DNA from: Methylobacterium sp. Leaf108
GTDB taxonomy: Bacteria; Pseudomonadota; Alphaproteobacteria; Rhizobiales; Beijerinckiaceae
Reading direction: 5' to 3'
Assembly: GCF_001423265.1 (NCBI RefSeq)
Contig: NZ_LMND01000001.1
Location: forward strand, 436,128 to 500,127
DNA length: 64,000 nucleotides
Shown here: positions 55,615 to 64,000 of the stretch, piece by piece
How positions within the stretch are numbered: the first letter of the stretch is position 1
How the letters are laid out: every line of letters starts with the position of its first letter
Notes under the pieces: model-generated
Databases searched by the model: none
Told to the model about the DNA's origin: nothing
The model's input: the letters and a program-made list of their open reading frames with translations, nothing else
Translations under genes and position numbers: made by a program

Positions 55615-56487
55615 TCAGGGCGGCGGCAAAGCCTGTGGGGCGTCGGCGGGCGCGGGCGGCGTTTCCGTTGCGGCGGCGGTCGGCGTCTCGCGACGGGCCT
55701 CCGCCTTGGCCCGGCGGCGGTACTGGGCCGCGCCGATGGGGATGCCGACGAGATAGGCGACCGCGAGCACGACCATCGCCTCGAACGGGAAGCTGATGAA
55801 CAACCCGAACCCGGCCGCCACCACCAGGAAGATCGGCAGCACCCAATCGCGCGGCACCCGCTTGCCCATGGTCTTGCCCGAGAAGGTCGGCACCGTGGAG
55901 ACGACGAGCAGCGCGATGACGAGGACGTAGCCGAGCACAATGGGGGCCGCCCACCGCTCCATGGTGAGCCCGAGGAAGTGCAGGTAGAGCGGCAGCATCG
56001 CCGTGAGAGCGCCGGCCGGGGCCGGCACGCCGACGAAGTAGTCCTTCTTCCATTCCGGCCGGGTCGGGTCGTCGAGCATCGCGTTGAAGCGGGCGAGCCG
56101 GAGGGCCATGGCGATGGCGAAGATCAGCGCCACGATCCAGCCGACCGAGCGCAGGTGGAACAGCGCGAAGCCGTAGAGGATCAAGGCCGGGGCGCAGCCG
56201 AAGTTGACGAAGTCGGCGAGCGAATCGAGCTCGGCCCCGAACCGCGAGGTACCCTTGAGCATCCGCGCCACGCGCCCGTCGATGCCGTCGAGGAAGGCGG
56301 CGGCCACGATGGCGATGACGGCGGGCTCGAACTTGCCCTCGAAGGCCAGCCGGATCGCGGTCAACCCGAGGCAGAGCGCCATCAGGGTGATCATGTTGGG
56401 CGCGATCATCCGGAACGGCACCGGCTTGAACCGGCGGGGTTTCGGCTCGTCGGCGTCGGGCGCGAAGGGCGGGAACAGGTCGTCCAT
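55615..56487 (-). CDS. pssA: CDP-diacylglycerol-serine O-phosphatidyltransferase
   Basis: This 290-residue membrane enzyme makes phosphatidylserine. The CDP-alcohol phosphotransferase motif [18 protein letters not shown] then ELDSLADFV is intact, with about eight membrane segments around it. A C-terminal alanine/proline-rich tail is a local extension. It follows psd by 13 bp, so the two steps of phosphatidylethanolamine synthesis are in one operon. The ATG at 56487 has GAGAGGGAG. Confidence 0.95.
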   Translation of the reverse strand: MDDLFPPFAPDADEPKPRRFKPVPFRMIAPNMITLMALCLGLTAIRLAFEGKFEPAVIAIVAAAFLDGIDGRVARMLKGTSRFGAELDSLADFVNFGCAPALILYGFALFHLRSVGWIVALIFAIAMALRLARFNAMLDDPTRPEWKKDYFVGVPAPAGALTAMLPLYLHFLGLTMERWAAPIVLGYVLVIALLVVSTVPTFSGKTMGKRVPRDWVLPIFLVVAAGFGLFISFPFEAMVVLAVAYLVGIPIGAAQYRRRAKAEARRETPTAAATETPPAPADAPQALPPP

Positions 56488-56500
56488 GGCGGGCTCCCTC

Positions 56501-57211
56501 TCAGATCCGGCGGAAGGCGCGCTCGGGGCCGCCGCTCAGGTCGGCCAGCACCGTCTCGCCGGCCACCGCCTTCTGGCCGAGGCCGACCAGCACCCGGGTG
56601 CCGAGCGGCAGGTAGACGTCGACGCGCGAACCGAACCGGATCAGCCCGAAGCGCTCGCCGACCTGCAGGGTCTCGCCGGCCTGGACGAAGCCGACGATGC
56701 GCCGGGCGACGAGGCCGGCGATCTGGACGACGCCGATCCGCAGCGGCGTGCCGCGGTGGGTGGTCTCCATCACGAGGCCGTTGCGCTCGTTGTCGTCGCT
56801 GGCCTTGTCGAGCTCGGCATTGAGGAAGAGGCCGGGGGTGTAGTGGATCTGCCCGATCCGGCCCGTCATCGGCACCCGGTTCACGTGGCAGTCGAACACG
56901 TTCATGAACACCGAGATGCGGGTCATCTCCACCTGCGGCAGGTCGAGCTCCGGGGGCGGCAGCACCGTGGCGATGAGGTTCACCCGCCCGTCTGCCGGCG
57001 ACACCACGAGGCCGTCGCCGATGGGGGTGATCCGCTCGGGGTCGCGGAAGAAGTAGCAGACCCACAGGGTGAGGATCAGGAAGATCCAGCCCAGGCTCTG
57101 CGCGAAGTACCCGCCGATCACGGTGAGCACGATGCCGATCAGGATGAAGGGATACCCCTCCTTGTGGATCGGCACGAGCGTCTTGCGGATCGTCTCGAGG
57201 AGGTCGGTCAT
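56501..57211 (-). CDS. psd: Phosphatidylserine decarboxylase (short type)
   Basis: This 236-residue pyruvoyl enzyme converts phosphatidylserine to phosphatidylethanolamine. The self-cleavage serine lies in the late [11 protein letters not shown], and the membrane helix [16 protein letters not shown] is near the N-terminus. The [11 protein letters not shown] and SPADGRVN motifs are typical. It is the short alphaproteobacterial form. The ATG at 57211 starts the psd-pssA operon. Confidence 0.94.
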   Translation of the reverse strand: MTDLLETIRKTLVPIHKEGYPFILIGIVLTVIGGYFAQSLGWIFLILTLWVCYFFRDPERITPIGDGLVVSPADGRVNLIATVLPPPELDLPQVEMTRISVFMNVFDCHVNRVPMTGRIGQIHYTPGLFLNAELDKASDDNERNGLVMETTHRGTPLRIGVVQIAGLVARRIVGFVQAGETLQVGERFGLIRFGSRVDVYLPLGTRVLVGLGQKAVAGETVLADLSGGPERAFRRI

Positions 57212-57300
57212 GGGGCTGTTTCGGTTGTCCGTGTCTGGCGACGGCCCCGCGGCCGCCCCGTGTGCATGGCGCCCCTCTTAAGGCAACGGGCGCGCTCCGT

Positions 57301-57336
57301 CATACGGTTTCGGGCAGGCATACGGTTTCGGGCAGG
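57301..57336 (+). repeat. 18-bp direct repeat, two copies
   Basis: CATACGGTTTCGGGCAGG occurs twice head to tail in the gap between psd and higB. Its first half recalls the start of the dispersed repeat (ATACGGTTTC). Confidence 0.7.
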
Positions 57337-57402
57337 CGCCGGACGGCCGTTGGCAAGCGTCGGATCAACGCAGGCGCCCGCCTGCATCCCCGGCGGGGAC
57401 GA

Positions 57403-57435
57403 TTGACAAGACTGTATCACTTAGTGATACAGTCT
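57403..57435 (+). promoter_or_regulatory. Promoter and palindromic operator of higBA
   Basis: TTGACA (57403-57408) is the -35. A perfect 12-bp inverted repeat AGACTGTATCAC / GTGATACAGTCT (57409-57435, spacer TTA) fills the gap to a -10 near 57426-57431 (GATACA). A repressor bound here would block RNA polymerase. Confidence 0.8.
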
Positions 57436-57450
57436 ACCAAGGGCGATCCG

Positions 57451-57732
57451 GTGATCAGAAGCCTCAGGGACACGTGGTCGGAGGCGATTTTTCGGGGGCG
57501 ATGCCCCAGGGGATTTCCGACCGACCTCTTCAAGGTCGCGAGGCGAAAGCTTCAGGCGATCGACGCGGCCGACGTCATCGGCGACCTGCGTTATCCGCCC
57601 GGCAACCGTCTGGAATCCCTGAAAGCCGATCGTGTCGGCCAATGGAGCATCAGGATCGACGATCAGTGGCGCGTCTGCTTTCGAGGGGTGCCAACCGGCC
57701 CGGAGGATGTCGAGATCGTCGACTATCATTGA
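57451..57732 (+). CDS. higB: HigB-type toxin
   Basis: This 93-residue RelE-superfamily toxin has the HigB pattern: FKVARRKLQAIDAADVIGDLR, then PPGNRLESLKADRVGQWSI and RIDDQWRVCFR and the C-terminal VEIVDYH. It would cut ribosome-bound mRNA. The GTG at 57451 has an AAGGG ribosome site; the longer frame upstream crosses the operator and is not real. As in other higBA modules the toxin gene comes first. Confidence 0.92.
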   Translation: MIRSLRDTWSEAIFRGRCPRGFPTDLFKVARRKLQAIDAADVIGDLRYPPGNRLESLKADRVGQWSIRIDDQWRVCFRGVPTGPEDVEIVDYH

Positions 57733-57762
57733 TCGACCGCCCGGAAGACTGGAGGCTCCGAC

Positions 57763-58086
57763 ATGACCCGAGATGTGGTGGAGATCGTCGCCACCCTGCC
57801 GCCGATGCATCCCGGCGAGATGCTGCGGGAGGAATACATGGTTCCGCTCGGTCTCAGCGCCGGGACCGTCGCACGGGCCTGTGGCGTCCCGCGCACCCGC
57901 ATCGAGCGGATCGCGCGGGAGGAGATCGGCGTCAGCGCCGATACGGCGTTGCGCCTCGGTCGCTACCTCGGCACCAGCGCGCAGTTCTGGATCAACCTTC
58001 AGGGACGCTACGACCTCCTCAGGGCGCAGGAGTCGGCAGGGTCCGACGTCGAACGGATCGAGCCTCTGAACCGCGACGCCGCCTGA
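57763..58086 (+). CDS. higA: HigA-type antitoxin
   Basis: This 107-residue protein is an Xre-type helix-turn-helix antitoxin: PPMHPGEMLREEYMVPLGLS and the recognition region VPRTRIERIAREEIGVSADTALRL, ending WINLQGRYDL. It binds HigB and probably the palindrome at 57409-57435. The ATG at 57763 has a GGAGG ribosome site and follows higB by 30 bp. Confidence 0.93.
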   Translation: MTRDVVEIVATLPPMHPGEMLREEYMVPLGLSAGTVARACGVPRTRIERIAREEIGVSADTALRLGRYLGTSAQFWINLQGRYDLLRAQESAGSDVERIEPLNRDAA

Positions 58087-58099
58087 CCGGCCCGGATCC

Positions 58100-60031
58100 T
58101 CACTCGGCCGGCTCGGCCACCCGTGCCGCACCCGCCCGCGCGTCCGACGCCTTGTCCTCCTCGGCCCGTTTGAGAATTTCGCGGGCCTCGTCGGCCTCGC
58201 GCTGGCGATTCCACATCGCGGCATAGACGCCGCCCTCGTCGAGGAGCACGTCGTGGCTGCCGCGCTCGACGATGACGCCCTTGTCCAGCACCAGAATCTC
58301 GTCCGCGTTCACCACCGTCGAGAGGCGGTGGGCGATGACCAGCGTGGTGCGGCCCTTGGAGATCGTGTCCAGCGCGTCCTGGATCTCGCGCTCGGTGAAG
58401 CTGTCCAGCGCCGAGGTCGCCTCGTCGAGGACGAGGATCGGCGGGCCCTTCAGGATGGTGCGGGCGATGGCCACCCGCTGCTTTTCGCCGCCCGAGAGCT
58501 TGAGGCCGCGCTCGCCCACCGGGGTGTCGTAGCCCTCCGGCAGGCTCGACACGAAGCGGTCGATCTGGGCGAGGCCGGCGGCGGCGCGCACCGCCGCGTC
58601 GCTGGCGTCCCATTGGCCGTAGCGGATGTTGTAGCCGATGGTGTCGTTGAACAGCACCGTGTCCTGCGGCACCATGCCGATGACGGCGCGTAGGGAGGCC
58701 TGCTGCACGTCCGCGATGTCCTGGCCGTCGATGGTGATCCGGCCCCCTTGCGGCTCGTAGAACCGGAACAGCAGGCGCGAGAGGGTCGACTTGCCCGCCC
58801 CCGAGGGGCCGACGATGGCCACCGTGCGCCCGGCCGGCACCGTGAAGCTGACCCCGCGCAGGATCGGCCGGTCCGCATGATAGGCGAAATGCACGTCCTC
58901 GAACCGCACCACGCCGGGGCCGGCCTTGAGCGCGGGCGCATTCGGCCGGTCGGCGATCTCGGGGTTGCGGTGCAGGATCTGGAACATGTCGTCGATGTCG
59001 ATCAGCGCCTGTTTGATCTCGCGGTAGATCATGCCCATGAAGTTGAGCGGCATCGAGAGCTGGATCAGCATGGTGTTGACCAGCACGAAGCCGCCCAGCG
59101 TCGTGCGCCCGGCCATGATGTCGCGGGCAGCCAACCACATCACGATCGTCATGCCGATGGTGAAGATCAGCGCCTGGCCGGCGTTGAGGATGGCCAGCGA
59201 GACGTAGGTCTGGGTCGAGGCCTTTTCGTACTTCGCCATCGAGCCGTCGTAGCGCTCCGCCTCGCGCCGTTCCGCGCCGAAGTACTTCACGGTCTCGAAG
59301 TTGAGCAGCGAATCCACGGCCTTGGTGTTGGCGTCGGTGTCGGAACTGTTCATCCGGCGGCGGATCTCGATGCGCCACTGCGTCGCCTTCCAGGTGAAGC
59401 CGAGGTAGGCCGCCACCATCACGAACACGACGGCCGAATAGGTCCAGTCGAACTCGTAGGCGAGGACGCCGATGACGAGGGCGAACTCGACGACGGTCGG
59501 CACCAGCGTCAGCACCATCAGGCGCGACAGCTCCTCGATGCCGCCGCGCCCGCGCTCGAGCACGCGCGTCAGCCCGCCGGTCTTGCGCTCGAGGTGGAAG
59601 CGCAGGGAGAGGCGGTGCATGTGCTCGAAGGTCTGGAGTGCCAGGCGCCGCACCGCGTTCATGGCGACCTTGGCGAACAGCCCGTCGCGCACCTGCGTCA
59701 GCCCGGCCATCAGCACCCGCGACAGGCCGTAGAGGCCGATCATCACCATCGGCAGCGCGAAGATCCCGGTGGGGACCTCGGCCGGCGGCGTGCCGTCCTT
59801 GGCGCCGGCGATCGCCACCAGCGCGTCGGTGGCCCATTTGAAGGTGAAGGGCGTCACCATCGTCACGACCTTGGCGACCATCAGCAGGCCGAAGGCGAGG
59901 AAGACGCGGCGCTGGAGGTCGGGCCGGCCGTGCGGCCAGAGATAGGGCCAGAGCCGGCGGTAGGTGGCGACGAGGCCGGGGCGCGCGGACGGCGCGGCTC
60001 CGGTCGCCGCGGTCGCGGTATCGGGCTTCAT
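58100..60031 (-). CDS. atm1: Atm1-type ABC exporter
   Basis: This 643-residue half-transporter has six membrane helices and an ATPase domain with Walker [10 protein letters not shown], signature LSGGEKQRV and Walker B ILVLDEATSALD. The segments RRMNSSDTDANTKAVDSLLNFETVKYFGAE and the C-terminal GVYAAMWNRQREAD are Atm1 hallmarks. Alphaproteobacterial Atm1 exports glutathione conjugates and metals. I chose the ATG at 60031; one at 60073 is possible. Its 3' end lies 13 bp from that of higA. Confidence 0.93.
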   Translation of the reverse strand: MKPDTATAATGAAPSARPGLVATYRRLWPYLWPHGRPDLQRRVFLAFGLLMVAKVVTMVTPFTFKWATDALVAIAGAKDGTPPAEVPTGIFALPMVMIGLYGLSRVLMAGLTQVRDGLFAKVAMNAVRRLALQTFEHMHRLSLRFHLERKTGGLTRVLERGRGGIEELSRLMVLTLVPTVVEFALVIGVLAYEFDWTYSAVVFVMVAAYLGFTWKATQWRIEIRRRMNSSDTDANTKAVDSLLNFETVKYFGAERREAERYDGSMAKYEKASTQTYVSLAILNAGQALIFTIGMTIVMWLAARDIMAGRTTLGGFVLVNTMLIQLSMPLNFMGMIYREIKQALIDIDDMFQILHRNPEIADRPNAPALKAGPGVVRFEDVHFAYHADRPILRGVSFTVPAGRTVAIVGPSGAGKSTLSRLLFRFYEPQGGRITIDGQDIADVQQASLRAVIGMVPQDTVLFNDTIGYNIRYGQWDASDAAVRAAAGLAQIDRFVSSLPEGYDTPVGERGLKLSGGEKQRVAIARTILKGPPILVLDEATSALDSFTEREIQDALDTISKGRTTLVIAHRLSTVVNADEILVLDKGVIVERGSHDVLLDEGGVYAAMWNRQREADEAREILKRAEEDKASDARAGAARVAEPAE

Positions 60032-60178
60032 GGGGAACGGGTTTTCCAGGAACGGTGAGGAGACCCGCTGCATATAGGCCGCGTGCGAGGCCGCGACAGG
60101 CGCCCGCGCGCAACCCCGCCCGGCGCCGTGGGGGGCTCATGGCTCATCCGGCGAGGTCGTCGAGGCCCCCGCCGCCCC

Positions 60179-61996
60179 TCACCCCCGCCGCTCCTCCGTC
60201 CGGACGGCCGCCGCGCCGTCGGTGGGCAGGACGAAGATCTGGCCGGGGTAGATCAGGTCGGGGTTGCGGATCTGGCTCTGGTTGGCGTCGAAGATCACCG
60301 TGTAGCGGGTGCCCTTGCCGTAGACCTTGCGGCTGATCTGCCAGAGGTTGTCGCCCCGCGCGATCCTGGCGGTTCCGATCTCGGGGATGAAGACGGTGCG
60401 CTCGGGAGCGCCCGGCCGCGCCGTCGGTCCGGGGGCAGGTATCTGGAGAGCGGGTGCCTGGAGGGCCGGACTCTCGGCGCCCGGCTTCTCGGGCGCGGGC
60501 ATGCGGGAAGGCGCCGTCACGGCGGGAGCCGGCGCGAGGTCGCTGCGCGCCATCGCGCCCGGTCGCTCCGGCGCACCGGGGGCGGGCGTCTCGGCGCGCG
60601 GCGGTTCGGCGGGCCGGAACGGCGGCTGCGCGCCCTCCGGGGGCCGGCGCTCGGCGAGCTTGGAATCCGCGAGCTTGGGATGGTTGACCTTGGGATCGGC
60701 GACCTTGGGCTCCACCGATTGGGCGGCGGCTCGCCTGGCGTCGGCACCGCCGGCAGCGGGCGCCGCAGCCTCCGGCAGGGCCGGCACGACGGCGACGGTG
60801 TCCCGCTCATGGGCCGGGCCTCCACCGCCCATGGGCCTGGACGCCGCCTTGGGAGGCGCAGCCGCCGGTACCGCGAAGGCCACCTCCGAGCGCGCCTTGA
60901 CCTTGCCGGAGACCGAGTCGACCTCGTCGATCCGCACCCGGTAGGCGCCCGGCAAGACGCCCCGGCCGATCGCGAAGGCGAGACGGCCGTCGGCGCCGGC
61001 GCTGCCCGGCGCCACGAGGGTGTCGTTGAGGTAGAGCCGCACGGTGGCGCCGGGCGAGGCCTGCCCGGTCACGTAGAGCCGGCCGCCCTCCTCCGCGTCG
61101 ACGCTGACGACCTTGACGGGGGCCGCGGCCGGCCGGGGCGCTTCGGGGGTGGACGCCGCCGCCTTCGGGGCCGAGCCGGCCTCCGGACCGGGCGCTCCCT
61201 TAGCCGCGGCGGATTTCGCATCGGCGGACTTCGCATCGGCGGACGTCGCTTCGGCGGACTTCGGCGACTTGGCCGGGGATCGACCCGCCTCCTCCGCTAC
61301 GGGGGCCGGGGCGGCGGGCGCCGGATCGGGCTGCGACAGCACCACCGTCGGCCGGTCCGGCGCGCTCAGGGCGATCAACGGCTTGGCATCGCGGTTGCCT
61401 GACACGACGACGGCGACGCTCTCGCGCGAGCGCCGGACCTGCCCGTCGGCGCCGGTGATGCGCAGGGTGATCTCACTGTTTCCGGACGGCAGCGCAGGCG
61501 GGACGATGGCGAACTGGCCGGAGGGATCGATGAGCGCACGGGCAATCGGCTCGCCGTCGCGCATCAGCTCGACGGTGGTGTTGGGCGCACCGCGCCCCGC
61601 GATCACGGAGTCGCCGTTCGGCTCCACCCGGATGATGTCGAAGGTCGGCGCCCCCGCTTCGGCGGCCGGCAGGGTCTGCGGCTGTGCCGGGATCTGCTCT
61701 CCGGCGGGCCGGGGCTTTCCCGGCTGGTCCTTGCCCGCCTCCCCTGAGCGTTGCGGGGCCGGCGACACACCGGACGCCACATCCCCGGGCTTGACGTCCC
61801 CAGGCTTGATAGCTCCGGACTTGCCATCGTCGGGGCCGGGCACGGCCGTATCGGGCAGGCGGGCGACGGCGGCCGGTTCGCCCCCGGTCATGCTCTTCCA
61901 GACCTGTCCCGATCCGAACAGGGCCAGCACGAGGGCGAATCCGGCGACCAGGCCTCCACCGGCGAGGACGAGGCTCCGCCGCAACTCCGCCGTCAT
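60179..61996 (-). CDS. LysM domain membrane-anchored protein
   Basis: This 605-residue protein has one N-terminal membrane helix (LVLAGGGLVAGFALVLALFG), long alanine/proline-rich linkers, two Ig-like segments (about 115-200 and 290-375) and a C-terminal LysM domain (ARGDNLWQISRKVYGKGTRYTVIFDAN, NPDLIYPGQIFVLP). The LysM should bind peptidoglycan. Part of the linker is a degenerate repeat of SADAKSADAK. It resembles LysM proteins seen near LOG genes. The ATG is at 61996. Confidence 0.87.
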   Translation of the reverse strand: MTAELRRSLVLAGGGLVAGFALVLALFGSGQVWKSMTGGEPAAVARLPDTAVPGPDDGKSGAIKPGDVKPGDVASGVSPAPQRSGEAGKDQPGKPRPAGEQIPAQPQTLPAAEAGAPTFDIIRVEPNGDSVIAGRGAPNTTVELMRDGEPIARALIDPSGQFAIVPPALPSGNSEITLRITGADGQVRRSRESVAVVVSGNRDAKPLIALSAPDRPTVVLSQPDPAPAAPAPVAEEAGRSPAKSPKSAEATSADAKSADAKSAAAKGAPGPEAGSAPKAAASTPEAPRPAAAPVKVVSVDAEEGGRLYVTGQASPGATVRLYLNDTLVAPGSAGADGRLAFAIGRGVLPGAYRVRIDEVDSVSGKVKARSEVAFAVPAAAPPKAASRPMGGGGPAHERDTVAVVPALPEAAAPAAGGADARRAAAQSVEPKVADPKVNHPKLADSKLAERRPPEGAQPPFRPAEPPRAETPAPGAPERPGAMARSDLAPAPAVTAPSRMPAPEKPGAESPALQAPALQIPAPGPTARPGAPERTVFIPEIGTARIARGDNLWQISRKVYGKGTRYTVIFDANQSQIRNPDLIYPGQIFVLPTDGAAAVRTEERRG

Positions 61997-62230
61997 GGCG
62001 CTTCACTCCAAACGCGTTCGGAAACCCGGCGGACAGGCCGACGAATCTCGCTCGGCGGCTGTCGACAAACCACCGATGGACGGCGACATAATAGCGAACA
62101 TGACTGGAACACCAAACCTTTCGGCGGCCGCGAGCCGCCCGGCGCCCCTCCCCTCGGTAGTCTGGCCCCTGGACGGGCGCCCCGCCGGCCTCGGCGGGGG
62201 ACCGCCGGACCGCCGGGCCGGAGCATGCGC

Positions 62231-62842
62231 ATGACGCCGGTCGAACCGGCTCCGGTGCGGACGGTCTGCGTCTATTGCGGCTCGGGCTTCGGGGGAGACC
62301 CCGCCTTCACGCGAGCCGCAGAAGGCCTCGGCCGCGCCCTGGCGCAGGCCGGCATCGGCCTCGTCTACGGCGGCGGCAACGTCGGCCTGATGGGCACGGT
62401 GGCGCGCGCGGTGCTGGCGCACGGCGGCCACGTCACCGGCATCATCCCGGACTTCCTGAAGTCGCGCGAGCGCATGCTCGACGAGATCCAGGAGACCATC
62501 GTCGTGTCCGACATGCACACCCGCAAGCGCCTGATGTTCGAGCGCTCGGATGCCTTCGTCGCCTTGCCCGGCGGGATCGGCACCCTCGAGGAACTCGTCG
62601 AGCAGATGACCTGGGCCCAGCTCGGCCGCCACGAGAAGCCCATCGTCCTGGTCTCGGTGGCCGACTTCTGGCGGCCGCTCCTCGTCCTCCTCGACCACAT
62701 GCGCGAGCAGGGCTTCATCCGCGAGGGCCTCGACCTCAACTACCTCGTCGCCGAGGATGCCGAGGCGGCGGTGGCGATGCTGCGCGAGGCGCGGCCCGCG
62801 ATCTCGCCGGAAGCCGAGACGGCGATCGCCCGGCGGTTCTGA
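62231..62842 (+). CDS. LOG family protein (cytokinin-activating phosphoribohydrolase type)
   Basis: This 203-residue protein has the LOG motifs YGGGNVGLMG and PGGIGTLEELVE; the latter is the PGGxGTxxE active site. The family releases ribose 5-phosphate from nucleoside monophosphates such as cytokinin ribotides. In a plant-associated Methylobacterium this could make active cytokinin (inference). The ATG at 62231 has GGAG 7 bp upstream; an ATG at 62225 is too close to it. It is divergent from the LysM gene. Confidence 0.9.
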   Translation: MTPVEPAPVRTVCVYCGSGFGGDPAFTRAAEGLGRALAQAGIGLVYGGGNVGLMGTVARAVLAHGGHVTGIIPDFLKSRERMLDEIQETIVVSDMHTRKRLMFERSDAFVALPGGIGTLEELVEQMTWAQLGRHEKPIVLVSVADFWRPLLVLLDHMREQGFIREGLDLNYLVAEDAEAAVAMLREARPAISPEAETAIARRF

Positions 62843-62854
62843 TCGGGCGGGCCG

Positions 62855-63472
62855 CTATCGCTGCGGCGGCAGCGGCCGGGGCAGCATCCGCAGGTCGACC
62901 GGCTGGGTCGGATCGATCTCCGCCATCAACGCGGGCTTCAGGTCGTAGCGGTCGGCGATGGATTCCAACGCGAGGACCGCGTCCTGGTTGATGCCCCACC
63001 GCGTCGCCGTGGCCACGAAAGCGCGCGTGGTCATGAGCGTCACGGGGAAATCGACATCGAGGAACAGGGTCGCGACCTTGCGGTCCTCGTAGAGGACCAC
63101 CGCCGAGGCGGCGTCTTCGGGATGCCAGTGGCCGACGAACTCGCGCAAGGCCTGCTCGCCCGAGTCGCGCAACGCGCTCTTGAGCAGGGTCTCGTCCTGT
63201 GGCGTCCGGCTCCGGGCGCGCAGCGAAGCCACGCCGATGCCGACCACGGTCTCGACGCGAAGGGCGGCGTCTCCCAGACCGGCGATCCAGGCGGCGATGT
63301 CGGCCGCGAACGGTCTGGTCAAATCGCCGACCACCTCGTCCTCGACCCGGTCCACCAGCACGATGCGCCGGTTGAGACCGCGCACGGTGTCGAGGATGCC
63401 GGCAGCCGCCAGCCGGATCAGTGGCCCCGCATCGGCGACGATGATCGGTTGGCGATCGGACGGGGCGATCAT
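62855..63472 (-). CDS. PIN-domain-like protein coupled to cysS
   Basis: This 205-residue protein starts with IIVADAGPLIRLAAAGILD, which resembles the first strand of PIN ribonucleases of the DUF3368 group. An acidic helix VDRVEDEVVGD, a middle DSGEQALREFV and a later FLDVDFPVTLM give candidate metal ligands. The fold assignment is moderate. The ATG overlaps the cysS stop as ATGA, so it is made together with cysteinyl-tRNA synthetase. No antitoxin gene accompanies it. Confidence 0.6.
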   Translation of the reverse strand: MIAPSDRQPIIVADAGPLIRLAAAGILDTVRGLNRRIVLVDRVEDEVVGDLTRPFAADIAAWIAGLGDAALRVETVVGIGVASLRARSRTPQDETLLKSALRDSGEQALREFVGHWHPEDAASAVVLYEDRKVATLFLDVDFPVTLMTTRAFVATATRWGINQDAVLALESIADRYDLKPALMAEIDPTQPVDLRMLPRPLPPQR

Positions 63473-64000
63473 GTGACCGGCGTCCAGGTGGTGGCGCCGT
63501 CCTTGTTGTCCTTGATCGCGACGCCGAGGCCGAGGAGGAGGTCGCGCAGCCGGTCCGATTCCGCCCAGTCCCTGGCCGCCCGTGCCGCTTTGCGTTCCGC
63601 GATCAGCCCCTCGACCCGCTCGACGTCGATGCCCGCCGCGAGGATGGCGCCGGCCTCGCGCTGCGAGCGCGTCGCGGCCAGAAGGCCGAACAGGCCGGCC
63701 CCCGCCTTGAGGGCGGCCGGGTCGGTGAGGCGGTGGAGTTCGGCGAGCGCCGCGGCCGTGTTGAGGTCGTCCAGCAGCGGTTCCAGCACGGCCGCCGGCA
63801 CGTCCGGCGCAGGCGCGGCGTCGCCCACGACGCCGTACCAGCGGTCCAGCATCCGGCCCGCCTCCTCCAGCCCGCGAAGGGTCCAGTCGATCGGCTGGCG
63901 GTAGTGGGTCTTGAGCATGGCCAGGCGCACCACCTCGCCGGGCCAGTCGTCCAGCACGGCGCGCAGGGTGACGAAGTTGCCGAGCGACTTCGACATCTTC
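63469..64000 (-). CDS. cysS: Cysteinyl-tRNA synthetase, C-terminal part
   Basis: The frame runs off the right edge of the window at a lysine followed by MSKSLGNF, which is the KMSKS loop of class I synthetases, and ends at 63469. About 177 C-terminal residues are present. The LKTHYRQPIDWT and the helical C-terminal domain match CysS. The N-terminal catalytic part is outside the window. A PIN-like gene follows with a 4-bp overlap. Confidence 0.93.
   Translation of the reverse strand, partial: KMSKSLGNFVTLRAVLDDWPGEVVRLAMLKTHYRQPIDWTLRGLEEAGRMLDRWYGVVGDAAPAPDVPAAVLEPLLDDLNTAAALAELHRLTDPAALKAGAGLFGLLAATRSQREAGAILAAGIDVERVEGLIAERKAARAARDWAESDRLRDLLLGLGVAIKDNKDGATTWTPVT

Noticed and set aside
60179..61402. 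Plus-strand frames opposite the LysM gene
   Set aside because: They mirror the repetitive alanine/proline linker and have no independent support.

Overview
The window is about 64 kb of very GC-rich, densely coded chromosome from an alphaproteobacterium of the Rhizobiales/Hyphomicrobiales. Family-level likeness points to a Methylobacterium-like genus (inference). The supporting traits are an Irr-type Fur regulator divergent from fabA-fabB, a SecB export chaperone, an Atm1-type exporter, a BcsS-like outer-membrane protein, DUF1236 and DUF4142 envelope proteins, and promoters of the GGAAC-N16-CGTT class used by the EcfG general stress sigma factor. There is no rRNA, tRNA, CRISPR array, prophage or insertion sequence that I can see. 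Most of the window is core chromosome with small accessory islands.

Region 1 (1-6.7 kb): the end of dapE meets a leftward run truA, fmt, def, lolD, lolC/E, proS, covering protein initiation and maturation plus lipoprotein sorting. Region 2 (6.5-11.7 kb): a candidate small RNA, a stand-alone formyltransferase, a two-gene unit of an atypical short-chain dehydrogenase and an iron-sulfur (6-4) photolyase, a BcsS-like protein and ExoD. Region 3 (11.6-19.3 kb): a zinc-uptake unit (small membrane protein, znuC, znuB) divergent from zur across a Zur-box candidate, then hslV and hslU separated by a chemoreceptor and a membrane protein. Region 4 (19.3-30 kb): a TadE/TadE/TadG-type pseudopilin cluster, an aldehyde dehydrogenase, slyX-trhO, an MHYT-GGDEF-EAL protein, a DUF4142 protein behind an EcfG promoter, an orphan ABC ATPase and OsmC.

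Region 5 (30-42.7 kb): a membrane protein, gshB, small secreted proteins, secB, a divergent quinone-stress pair (mhqO-like dioxygenase and azoreductase), hupE, two M16 peptidases, a periplasmic protein and lspA. Two parS-like palindromes lie here in convergent gaps. Region 6 (42.7-55 kb): a ParDE module, ileS, a DMT exporter, a MarR regulator, a 2-hydroxyacid dehydrogenase, an SH3 protein, irr/fabA/fabB, DUF1236 and a NepR-like small protein. Region 7 (55-64 kb): mscL, pssA, psd, a HigBA module with a perfect palindromic operator, an Atm1 exporter, a LysM protein, a LOG-family enzyme, and a PIN-like gene translationally coupled to cysS.

A dispersed repeat of about 107 bp occurs four times in the same orientation. 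In three copies its first bases supply the TGA stop codon of the gene before it. This repeat, the parS-like sites, the two small-RNA candidates, the SDR lacking its catalytic tyrosine and the PIN-cysS coupling are the most interesting leads.
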